A stretch of DNA of 64,000 nucleotides from Colletes latitarsis (lineage: Eukaryota; Arthropoda; Insecta; Hymenoptera; Colletidae): contig NW_027488377.1 of assembly GCF_051014445.1 (NCBI RefSeq), positions 620,001-684,000 on the forward strand, written 5' to 3'. Within the stretch, counting starts at the first letter, position 1, and each line of letters starts with the position of its first letter. Of this stretch, positions 54,346 to 64,000 are shown piece by piece. The position numbers and the translations under genes were made by a program. The notes under the pieces are model-generated. The model made no database searches, had not been told where the DNA came from, and saw only the letters and a list, made by a program, of their open reading frames with translations.

Positions 54346-56604
54346 TGGTGTGCTTGCTTCCTGTCATACTGCTTCCCTACTAGCTCCCTGCTCGCTTACT
54401 AGCTTGCTTCTTGCTTACTAACTTACTGCTTGTTTACTACCTAACTGCTTCCTTACTTGCTTACCGCTTGCTTTGAAGCTTAATGCTAGCTGACTCGCAA
54501 CCTGCTTGCTTGCCAGCTTACTGGTTGCTTATTAGCATACTGCATGCATGCTAGCATAATGCTTCGTTACTAGCTTCCTCCTCGCTTAATAGCTCAGGCT
54601 TGCTTACTAGGTTAGTACTAGCTTACGCGCTTACTGCGTGCTTACTAGCTTACTGCTTGTTACTAGCTTATGCTTGCTTACTACCTAACTGCTTCCTTAC
54701 CGGCTTGCTGCTTGCTTCGTAGCTTACTGCTTGGTTACCAGCACGCTGTTTTCGTACTAGCCTGCTGCATTCTGACCAGCTAACTGCTTCCTTACTAGCG
54801 TACTACTTTCTTAATTGCTAATTGCTTTCTTACTAGGCTGCTGCTCGGTTACTAGCTCACTGCTTGCTTCCTAGCTTAGTGCTTGCTTACTGGCATACTG
54901 CTTCCTTACTAGCTACTTGCTTTCTTACTAGCCCGCTGATTGCTCACTTTCGTACCTGTTGCTTATTAGCTTACTGCTTGCTTCCTAGTATACTGCTTCC
55001 ATACCTGCTTACTGCTTGCTTACTAGCTTAATGCTTGCTTACTAGCATACAGCTTGCTTACTATCAAACTGCGTCTTTACAGGCTTCCTCCTCGCTTACT
55101 AGCTCACTGCATGCTTACTGCCTTACTGGTTGCTTTCTATCTTACTCCTTGCTTACTAGCACGCTGCTTTCTTACTAGCTAATTGCTTTCTTACTAGCCT
55201 GTATCTTGCTTACAAGCTAAGCGCTCCTTTACCAGCTTACCGCTTTCTTACTAGATTACAGGTTGCTTACAAGCGTATAGCTTGCTTACTATCAAACTAC
55301 TTCCCTACTAGCTTCATCCGCGCTTATTAGCTCACTGCACTCTTACTAGCTTAGTCCATGCTTACTAGCTTGCTGCTTGCACAATAGCCCACTGCCTTCT
55401 TACTAGCTACCTGCTTTCTTAATAACCTGCGGCTTGTTTACTATCTTACTGGTTGCTTACTAGCTTACTGCGTGCTTACTAGCTTACTGCTTGCTTACTA
55501 GCATCCTGCTTTGTTACTAGCTTACTGCTTGCTTACTAGATAGCAGCTTCCTTACCAGCTTACGGCTTGCTTACTAAATTACTGCTTACTTACTGGCTCA
55601 CATCTTGCTTGCTAGCACACTGCTTTCCTACTAGCTTATAGCTTTCTGACTATCCTGCTGCTTGCTTACTAGCTTACTGGTTGCTCACTAGCTTACTGCT
55701 TGCACACAAGCTTCAGCTTGCTACCAATCTTACTGCTTGCTTACTAGCATTCTGCTTTCCTACTAGCTTGCAGATTTCTGACCAGCCTGCTGCTTGCATA
55801 CCAGCTTACTGCTCGCTTATTAGCTTACTGCTTGCTCACTAGCCTACTGCTTTCTTACTAGATAACTGCTTTCTTACTAGCCTGCCGCTTGCTCACTCGA
55901 TAACAGCTTCCTTACCAGCTTACTGCTTGCTTACTAGCTTACTGCTTTGTTGATAACATACTGTTTTGTTACTATCGTACTGCTTGCTTACTAGCTTACT
56001 GCTTGCTCACTAGCATACTGCTTGCTTACCTGCTAACTGCTTGCTTACAAGCATACTGCTTCTTTACTAGCTCCCTGCTCGGTTACCTGCTCACTGCTTG
56101 CTTGCTTGCTTACTGCTTGCACACTAGCTTACTGCTTGCTTAGTAGCTTACTGCTTTCTTAATTGCTTGCTGCTTGCTTTCTAGCTTACTGCTTGCTTGC
56201 TAGCATATTGCCTTCTTACTAGCTATCTAGTTTCTGACTATCCTGCTGCTTGCTTACAATCTTACTGTTTGCTTACTATCGTACTGCTTGCTTACTACCT
56301 TACTGCTTGCTTACGACATTCCTGCTTTTTTCCTAACTTACTGCATTCTTACTAACTTACCGCTCTCTTACCAGACGAATGCTTACTTGCTTCCAGCTTG
56401 CTTACCAGGTTACTGCTTCGCTACAAACTTACTGCTTTGTTACTAGCTTACTGCTTGCTTTCTAGCTTACTGGTTGCTTTCTTGCTCAGTGCTTTGTTAC
56501 TAACTTACTGCTTTCTTACTAGCTCGCTGCTTGCTTGCTAACATACCGCTTCCTTACTTGCTCCCTGCCCGCTTACTAGCTCACTGCTTGCTTACTAGCA
56601 TACA
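54346..56604 (+). repeat. 19-bp satellite, block 9
   Basis: Same polarity. The last 360 bp (from about 56247) match 11717-12022 variant by variant, leading into the second copy of element E. Confidence 0.95.
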
Positions 56605-57066
56605 TGTACAGACGAAAAGAGGCGCGCACGAGGAACAGGGACGCGAAGAATGGCGGAGCAATTCACACAGTCACAAATTTATTGTAAGATTGCACAACGT
56701 TCACACTGCGGCAAGCGTAACTGGGACGTGGTGGGTACGTGTCCGATAACAGTTGCAAGGGCAACTCCCTAGGAGAATGCGCAAGGGCGACGAAGGCCCG
56801 TTTTCGTTATCACGTACAATCGGATCGACAGCTTGGATCGTTGTGCCGTTACAGGATCGCGCACGACAAACCGATGATGTTTCAAATCTCGTCCATAGAT
56901 CGGTGACGGTCGCGCCAACCGTCGGCACAAAGGACTCGCTCTCACAACACTCATTCTCTCTCTCTTTCGCGCAATCCACACCGCTCGCACCTTAATCTAA
57001 ACACGAAGACGGTACAATAAACGTATTTCTACATCTTATCCTAATTCTTATACCTTATTCTAAACA
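56605..57066. mobile_element. Short LTR-like element E, copy 2
   Basis: Near-identical to 12023-12485, with the same right-hand flank. ATAC occurs on both sides (56600-56603 and 57067-57070) and may be its 4-bp target duplication. A small hairpin GACGGT...ACCGTC lies in the middle of both copies. No coding region is supported. Confidence 0.6.
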
Positions 57067-57408
57067 ATACTACTTGCTTACTAGCTAACTGCTTGCTTAC
57101 TATCTGGCTGCTTGCTTTCGAGCTTACTGCTGGCTTACTAACTTACTTCTTGCTTACTTGCCCACTACTTCCATACTAGCTTACTGCATGCTTAATAGCT
57201 TACTGGCTTGTTACTAACTTACTGCTTTGCTACTACCTTACTGCTTCCTTACTAACTAACTGCTTTCTTACTAGCCGGCTGCTTGCTTACTAGATTACAG
57301 CGTGCTTACTAGCATACTGCTTCCATACTAGCTTCCTGCTCGAAAACTAGCTCACTGCTTGCTTACTAGCCTCCTGCTTGCTTTCTAGCTTGCCGCTTGC
57401 TTACTAGC
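57067..57408 (+). repeat. 19-bp satellite, block 10
   Basis: 342 bp, same polarity, between element E and the solo LTR. It ends in CTAGC, the target duplication of the LTR. Confidence 0.93.
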
Positions 57409-59058
57409 TGTTAAAAAGCTGATGCTTTTAACTACGAAGTCCGGATAGAGGTATCGGATCTTTATTGTGGGAAGTGATTGAGAATGTGTAAGATTTTCTT
57501 TTTCAAAAACTGTTTATTATAAAAATAAAAATAAAATAAACAATAAGAAACTAAGAGAATTCTTATTAAACTATGCAAATAATATCGTTGCCAATCCTAT
57601 GTCGGAACCGAGACGTTGAGGTAAGCCATGGGTCTGTGAACAGAGAAACACGGCAATGTGTTTGACACGTAAACACGTTACACGTATATTCGCCGCGTGT
57701 GTGTCCTCACGCCCTGGCTTCGATATTCGAATGTATAGGAGCGGAGAATTTCGCTCACTCGTAATATACGAGCTCGCAAGTGGACTGTATTTAATATCTG
57801 GCGTGAAAAGAATTAAATTTCCTTTCGACGCCGAACTGAGGTGATTGTCTAGTGGACGGGGATGTAAGTGGAGGTTGTAAGGCTCAAAATGCACTGATCC
57901 CGTGAGTATGCCCACAGAGTCTGTGCGTCGAGTCGCACTGCAGTACAACGGCACGACCGTCGATCTGCGGCTTCTCTTTAACGTTCCAACAGATGACTTG
58001 TTGGTCGAGAGTTGCACTGCGAAGCCCGACTGCACGTGGTTCACTGCACGAATGCACCACTCGACGTGATTCGTGACAGTATTTGAACTACGTGGGGGCC
58101 TGACCCGCGACTCCTTAACCTCTCCGCACAGGTGCTGCTCTAAGCGTTACACCGGCGGGGTCTGTAGAGGGAAGGAATCGAAGACCGAAAGTCAAGCGTC
58201 CGAAGTGGACGCTTGACCTGACTCCAGTGAGCCCACCTGGAGGTTCACCACGTAGGTGCCTCCCTTCGGTGTCTCCTAAGCCGAACGACAATCACAGAGA
58301 AGTTTGAACGGTATCCGCCCACTTCTCTGTGTTTCAAACGTCTATACGCTTGAAACGACAAAATAATACTGCACAAGGGGGGTCGAGCACCTTATTGGTC
58401 TATTCTCGAACCCTCCAAACTAGACAGAAAATAGAAATTGAGCTTGTTTGGGACTTTCCGGAACGAAACTCCTGAATGCTTTTATTCGAATCGAAAGTCG
58501 ACTCGTTTGATAAGCAAAGTCTAAATTAATTGATGCTAATTTGAGTTTCAATGAATTCTCAGCCGTGCGAGGTCAATCAGAGGACCCGCACCAGACTGAA
58601 CATCGACGCGTTGCACCCTTTATTTAATAATCGTCTACTAGCTGTATCTCAAGAGTTTCACTCTCAAGATTCGCTCGATATCTGTTCGGACACGATCGGG
58701 AGCCGATGTGTCTTCATCAGAAGTCGTTGTGAGACTGTGCGGATTGACAGCCGAAGACGTCGTCGTGGTACTTTAATTAATCGTTCCGCGGCGCTGTCTA
58801 AATTTCGGCAGTCTATCTTTGTCTAATTATTTGCGCGCTACTCTCTCACGATATTGACGTCATCAACGCCGTTGGCACACTCGAATCAAAGGTAATGAGC
58901 CGTTACCGATGCCAGAAAAACTAGTAATACACGCGTTTTTCTATCACTGCTTGCTGTACAAATCCTATTAGAGATAATCTCCTTCGAATTGTACGTTAAC
59001 AGGATTAACGGTAATTGCGGCCGAGAATAATCGCTCGGCATTATGCAATCTTTAAACA
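57409..59058 (-). mobile_element. Solo LTR-like element (family L, subfamily 1), complete
   Basis: 1650 bp, TGTTAAAAAGC...CTTTAAACA, with a perfect 5-bp duplication CTAGC (57404-57408 and 59059-59063). Terminal hairpin GTTAAAAAGC/GCTTTTAAC at 57410-57432. TCCGGAT is at 57440-57446, GTGGACTGTA at 57780-57789 and GGAGGTTGTAAGGCT at 57870-57884. A CRE-like TGACGTCA is at 58855-58862. The second hairpin GCCGAG...CTCGGC lies near the right end. It is almost identical to 1-1455. Minus orientation is inferred from an AATAAA (reverse strand) about 120 bp from the left end. Confidence 0.87.
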
Positions 59059-61440
59059 CTAGCGTATTGCTTGCTTACTTGCTTACTGCTTGCTTACTAC
59101 CAAACTGCATTCTTACTGCATTCCTGCTTACTTCTTAACTTGCTGCTTTCTTACTGGCCAGCAGCTTGCTTACTAGCTTACTGGTTGCTTGCTAGCTTAC
59201 TGCTTGTTTACTATATTCTAGCTTGCTTACTAGCTTGCTGCTCGCCTACTAGCTTACTGCTTGCCTACTAGATTACTGCTTACTTAATAGCTTAATGGTT
59301 TGTTATTAACATACTGCTCTGTTACGAGCTTACTGCTTCCTTACTAACTAACTGCGTTCTTACTAGCCTGCTTCTTGCTTACTAACTAACTGCTTTCTTA
59401 CTAGCCTGCTGCTTGCTTACTACCATACTGCTTTGTTACTAACTTACTGCTTGCTTACTAGCATACTGTTTGCTTACTAGATTGCAACATGCTTTTTAGC
59501 TTGCCGCTTGCTTACTAGCCTACTGCTTGCTTACTAGCTTACCGCTTGGTTTCAAGCTTACTGCTTGCTTACTTGATTACTGCTATGTAACTAGCTCCCT
59601 GCTCGCTCAATATCTCACTGCTTGCTTACTAGCATACTGCTTTCTTACTAGCATACAGATTGCTTCCTAGTTTGCTGCTTGCTTTCTAGCTTCCCGCCTG
59701 CTTACTAGCTTCCAGCGTTCTTACAACCTAACTGATTTCTGACTAGCCTGCTGCTTGCTTACAAGCTTTCTGGCTGCTTACTAGCTTACTGCTTGTTTAC
59801 TAGCATACTACTTACTTACTAGCATACTGCTTTCCTACTAGCTAATTGTTTTCTTGCTAGCACACTACTTGCTTAGTAGCTTAGTGCTTGCTTACAAGCT
59901 TACTGCTTGCTTACAAGCTTACTACTTGCATACTAGCTTACTGCTTGCTTACTAGATTGCGGCTCGCTTTCTTGCTCACTGCTTACTTACTAGCTTAGTG
60001 CTCGCTTACAAGCTTACTCCTTGCTTACTAGCTTACTGCTTGCATACTAGCTTACAGCTTTCTCAAAGGCATACAGCTTGCTTACTACATTGCTGCTTTG
60101 TTACTAGCTCGCTGCACGCATACGAGTTCACTGCTTGCTTACTAGCTCACTGATTGCTTACAATCCTACTGCTTGCTTAATAGCTTACTCTTTGCTTACA
60201 AGCTTATTACTGCTTGTTTACTAGCTAACAGCTTTCTTACTAGCTAATTGCTTTCCTACTAGCCTGCTGCTTGCTTACTAGTATAGTTGATGCTTACTAG
60301 CTTACTGCTTGGTTACTAGCATACTGCTTCCTTACTAGCTTCCTGCTGGCTTACAAACATACGGCTTGCTTACTAGTTTACAGCTTGTTTACTAACTTAC
60401 AGCTTGCTTACAAGCTTACTGCTTACTTACTAGCCTACTCCTTGCTTACTGGTTTCCTACTCGCTTACTGCTTGCTCACAAGCTTGCTGCTTGCTGACTT
60501 GCTTGCTGCACGGTATCTAGCCTACTGCTTGCTTACTACCTTACTGCTTCCTTACTAGCTTCCAGCTCGCTTACTATCTCACTGCATGCTTACTGGCGTA
60601 CTGCTTGCTTACAAGCTTACTACTTTCATAATAGCTTACTGCTTTCTCACAAGCATACTGCTTGCTTACTAGCTTACTGCTTGCTTACAAGCTTACTGGT
60701 TGCTTACTAGCTAACTTCTTTCATACTAGTCAATTGCTTTCTTACTAGCTATCTTCTTTCTTACTAGCTTCCTGCCCACTTACTAGCTCACTGCTTGCTT
60801 ACTATATACTACTTGCTTACTAGCTTACTACCTGCTTACTAGCTACCTGCTATCTTACTAGCTTGCTGCTTGCTTTCCAGCATACTGCCAGCTTACTAGC
60901 TGCTTTCTTATTAGCTAATTGCTTTCATTCTAGCCTGCTGCTTGCTTACTAGCTTTCTGTTTCCTACTCGCTTCTGCTTTCTTATTAGCCTGCTCCTTGC
61001 ATTGTAGCTTACTGCTTGATTACTAGTTTCCTGCTTGCTTACCAGCTTACTGCTTCCTTACGAGTGTACTGGTTGCTTACAGTCTTACTGCTTTCTTACT
61101 ATCCTGCTGGTTGCGTTCTAGCTTACTGCTTCCTTAGCAGCTTCCTCCTCGATTACCAGCTCACTGCACCCACCAGCTCACTGCTTGCTAGCTTACTCCA
61201 TGGTTACTAGGTTGCTGCTTGCACAATAGCCTACTGCTTTCTTACTAGTTAACTGCTTTCTTACTAGCCCGCTGCTAGCTTCCTAGCTTACTGCCTGCTT
61301 ACTGGCATACTGCTTTCTTACTAGCTACTTGCTTTCTTACTAGCCTCCTGATTGCTCACTTTCGTACCTGTTGCTTATTACCTTACTGCTTGCTTTGTAG
61401 CATACTGCCTCCATACCAGCTTACTGCTTGCTTACTAGCT
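59059..61440 (+). repeat. 19-bp satellite, block 11
   Basis: 2.4 kb, same polarity. It contains a natural TTAA-bearing variant (CTTACTTCTTAACTTGC near 59126-59142), the type of site piggyBac used at 15240. Confidence 0.95.
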
Positions 61441-61686
61441 TGTGACCGTTCCCCCGTGGACGGTCCTATTCGAGGGGGACGCGGAGGAAGGTGGCGGCGC
61501 CGACTCAGTCGGCGGTCGAGGGTTCGCTGCGGTGAGTGACGTAGGCCGGGTTGCTGTTTCAGGCTTATTTATTTCTACATTAATCTACTTACAAAACTTA
61601 GTCTATGTACACTTATGGCTACGGAGGACGGCGCGGTGAGCGGTCGGTCGCTCGACGAGAGCAGCGAGCGGTCACTCGGCGAGGGC

Positions 61687-61860
61687 GGCGCAATGAGCGT
61701 TCAGGCGCTCAGCGGAGGGGTGCGCGGCGAGCGGTCGGTCGGTCGAAGGGAGCGGCGCAATAAGCGTGCAGGCGCTCAGCGGAGGGGAGCGCGGCGAGCG
61801 GTCGGTCGCTCGAATAGAGCGGCGCAATGAGCGTTCAGGCGCTCAGCTGAGGGGAGAGGG
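61687..61860 (+). repeat. 67-bp tandem repeat in element F
   Basis: Units starting GGCGCAAT at 61687, 61754 and 61821 are exactly 67 bp apart and contain GGCGCTCAGC and GCGAGCGGTCGGTCG. The last unit is partial. Confidence 0.8.
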
Positions 61861-61867
61861 CATACAG

Positions 61868-62250
61868 TACCCTACCTACGCTGCTACGAGGCCGCGATGT
61901 CGGTAGGGCCAGGGTAGGAAAGAAGGAAGAGGTTCGACCCAGTATCCAGGGTTATTGGAGGTTCGGTGGGCGGCGGGATGTGGCCGAGGGGGTCGGTGCA
62001 GGACGGTAATGCAATACCCTACCTACGCTGCTACGAGGCCGCGATGTCGGTAGGGCCAGGGTAGGAAATAGGGAAGAAGTTCGACCCAGTATCCAGGGTT
62101 ATTGGATGTGCGGTGTCGGTCGGAGGCCACAGTGGGTGCGGAGTCAGGCAATACCCTACCTACGCTGCTACGAGGCCGCGATGTCGGTAGGGCCAGGGTA
62201 GGAAAGAAGGAGTGGTTCGACCCAGTATCCAGGGTTATGGGAGGTTCGGC
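61868..62250 (+). repeat. About 140-bp tandem repeat in element F
   Basis: Units starting TACCCTACCTACGCTGC at 61868, 62015 and 62152 (147 and 137 bp apart). Each holds the same 54-bp core with CGCGATGTCGGTAGGGCC, then GTTCGACCCAGTATCCAGGG. The spacers between cores differ, so the core is more conserved than the rest. Confidence 0.8.
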
Positions 62251-62535
62251 GGATTGGTCGCGAGAGTGCCCGTCGCACTCTCGTGTTTGCAAAAAGACGG
62301 AGCTCGTGTAGACCCGTATGGTTCGTACATAATCTCCCGTCACTTCAACAGGCTTCGACGAGCAAGACACGAGTTCGCCGAATCCGGCCGGTGGCCCGGT
62401 ATTAATACTCGCGCGGCGCGTAATTAGCGGCGAGAAGCCGCGGACGCCTAGCGGCCGCGCGGGAAACCACCGGTCGCGGGGACTCGGCCGCGACGGTGCT
62501 CGGTTCGCTGTCCCGCCTCGGATATGCGCGTTACA

Positions 62536-63096
62536 AGCTCACAGCTAGGTTACAAACTTACTGCCGGCTTAAGAGCTTACCGCATGCTTACTAGCCTGCT
62601 GCTTGCTTTCTAGCGTACTGCTCTCCTACTAGCCGAATGCTTTCCTACTAGCTTGCTGTTTGCTTTCTAGCATACTGCTTGCTGACTAGTTTACTACTTG
62701 CTTACTAACCTATTGCAATCCTACTAGCTAACGGCTTCCTTAATACCCTGCTGCTAGCATACTCGCTTACAGCTTGCTTACTAGCCTGCAGCTTGCTTTC
62801 TAGATTACAGCTTCCATACTAGCATGCTGCTTGCTTTCTAGCATACTGCTTGCTTACTAGCATACTGCTTTCTTACTAGTTAACTGCTTCCTGACTAGCC
62901 TGCTGCTTGCTTACCAGCTTATTGCTTGCTTACTAGCATACTGCCTCGTTACAAACATACTGCTTTGTTACTAGCTTAATGCTAGCACGCTAGTTTACTG
63001 CTTCCTTTCTAGCATACTGCTGCCGTACTAGCTCCCTGCACGCTTACTAGCTCACTGCTAGGATACTATCTTATCGCTTGCTTACACACTGCTTGC
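62536..63096 (+). repeat. 19-bp satellite, block 12
   Basis: Same unit and polarity. It ends at the poly-T of the last LINE-A. Confidence 0.93.
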
Positions 63097-64000
63097 TTTT
63101 TTTTTTTTTTTTTTTTTTTGTCGTGGGGAAAATCTTCGAAAGACTCCCTCCCACCTCCTTGGGGAGAGGTGGGAGGGGTGTGTGGGATTCCCCGCGCCCG
63201 TACAACGACAGGCGCGGGACCTACCCACTAAAAACCCCACGGTGACCCTTCGGCACGCTTTGGGAGGATACCGGGAATCGCTCGAAGCATTCTTCCGGTA
63301 TCCTCCCCGTGCCCGCGCTTTCGCGCCCATCCCCCGGGGGGACAATCGGTCCCCCCAGTAGACTCACTGCCTCATAGCGGCGGGACGGGGCCACTCCATC
63401 CCGCCGCTATCCGTCCCGGGGCCGCGTTTAGTGGCGGCTGCGAGCCCCAACTCGCAACCGCCCGCGACCCCGTTTCCACCCCTCGGCGGCCGGGCGTTCA
63501 TGGCCGCACCAGACCGCCGAGGGTGCCTCCCCTTGCGTCGGACCGGTAGGGGGAGGCACTCCTACCCCCAACCGGTCCGACCCGGCGCCGCCTGGCGGGA
63601 GGAGGGTCCCCTCAGGACCCCCCTCCCAGCCTAGGTCATCCGCCACGCCGAGGCGGCCGCCCGCGACGCCTCGCGACCGGGCGACGACCTCGGGCCACCG
63701 CACGAGCGCGAGCTTCAGCGCGCCGCTGAAGCTCGCGCTCCCTCCCCGCGGCCTCCTTCTGCAACATTACGTTCTCGCAGAAGGAGGCCACGGCCCTCCA
63801 CTTCTCCTCGCTGTCGAGCATGGCGCGCACCACGCCCGGCAGCGAGACATCCCGCCCGACGACGCCGACCAGGACACGGCGCTCCCCCTCCCACGCGGGG
63901 CATACCTCCAGGGTATGATCCGCCGTGTCCTGCTCAGCGTCACAGTGGCAGCAACGCGCCGTCGGCTCCTTCCCTATCCGGCACAGGTATCTTCCGAAGC
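63097..64000 (-). mobile_element. LINE-A copy 5, 3' end, runs off the window
   Basis: Poly-T at 63097-63119, then the 3' UTR and the end of ORF2 on the minus strand, nearly identical to 18530-19440 of copy 2. Unlike copies 1 and 3 it keeps the poly-A tail, so it is an ordinary insertion into satellite. Its 5' extent lies outside the window. Confidence 0.92.
63636..64000 (-). CDS. LINE-A copy 5 ORF2, C-terminal part
   Basis: Open to the window edge. It encodes the end of the CCHC region, then VRAMLDSEEKWRAV, the palindrome-coded ERELQRRAEARAR, and the arginine-rich C-terminus ending in a stop at 63636-63638. It differs from copy 2 by very few residues (Gly to Asp and Ser to Ala in this stretch). 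It is part of the reverse transcriptase protein; whether the rest is intact cannot be seen. Confidence 0.88.
   Translation of the reverse strand, partial: FGRYLCRIGKEPTARCCHCDAEQDTADHTLEVCPAWEGERRVLVGVVGRDVSLPGVVRAMLDSEEKWRAVASFCENVMLQKEAAGRERELQRRAEARARAVARGRRPVARRRGRPPRRGG

Larger units (their letters stand above)
61441..62535. mobile_element. LTR-like element F with internal tandem repeats
   Basis: 1095 bp starting TGTGACCGTTCC and ending GCGCGTTACA, with AGCT on both sides (61437-61440 and 62536-62539). Removing it restores a satellite unit. TG...CA ends and a 4-bp duplication fit a solo LTR of gypsy type. It is GC-rich and unrelated to family L, element E and the gypsy LTRs. Two internal tandem arrays are listed separately. 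No coding region with a known domain. Confidence 0.65.

Overview
This is a 64-kb piece of animal, almost certainly insect, heterochromatin with no recognisable host gene. The insect call rests on the element set: several R1-clade non-LTR retrotransposons (a clade known mainly from arthropods), a piggyBac DNA transposon, a Ty3/gypsy element and an I-like LINE. Hymenoptera is plausible, but the sequence does not prove an order. The background is a minisatellite/satellite with a 19-bp unit close to CTTACTGCTTGCTTACTAG. It appears in twelve blocks (about 18-19 kb in total), always in the same strand polarity. It is therefore best read as one old array broken up by insertions.

Layout. 1-1455: fragment of a long LTR-like element. 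1456-2497: satellite with a small LINE 3' tail (1959-2256). 2498-5765: LINE-A copy 1, an R1-clade element on the minus strand that lacks its 3' half. 5766-11468: LTR-like element #3, with #2 nested in it and #1 nested in #2; #1 and #2 each have a 5-bp target duplication. 11469-15239: satellite with a 463-bp LTR-like element (E). 15244-20037: piggyBac between TTAA sites, split by a 5'-truncated LINE-A (17014-19444). 20042-24186: satellite with higher-order structure. 24187-26077: solo LTR. 26859-27286: MITE-like element with 75-bp inverted repeats. 28767-39073: Ty3/gypsy element on the minus strand (two LTRs of about 300 bp, gag-protease, RT, RNase H, integrase), split inside its protease by LINE-C (32088-37337), an I-like LINE. 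41777-54345: LINE-B (R1-clade, old) carrying a full-length LINE-A (45292-51238) and ending against a truncated LINE-A (41777-43298). 56605-57066: second copy of E. 57409-59058: second copy of the LTR seen at 1-1455. 61441-62535: LTR-like element F with internal tandem repeats. 63097 to the end: another LINE-A.

Relative age can be read from nesting. The satellite is oldest. Long LTRs, piggyBac, gypsy and LINE-B inserted into it. LINE-A and LINE-C then inserted into those. LINE-A appears youngest: its copies at 17 kb and 63 kb are nearly identical, and the 17-kb copy has an uninterrupted 628-codon reverse transcriptase frame. Almost every other coding region is broken by frameshifts, stop codons or insertions. 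Exceptions are LINE-C ORF1, LINE-B ORF1 and the gypsy RT-RNase H-integrase segment. The most unusual material is the long LTR-like family (six copies; a terminal hairpin in the five with that end, whose arms change together, and two conserved internal boxes in all six), the duplicated satellite blocks that carry element E, and the strand bias of the insertions, which recalls a one-strand piRNA source locus. The last point is only a hypothesis.
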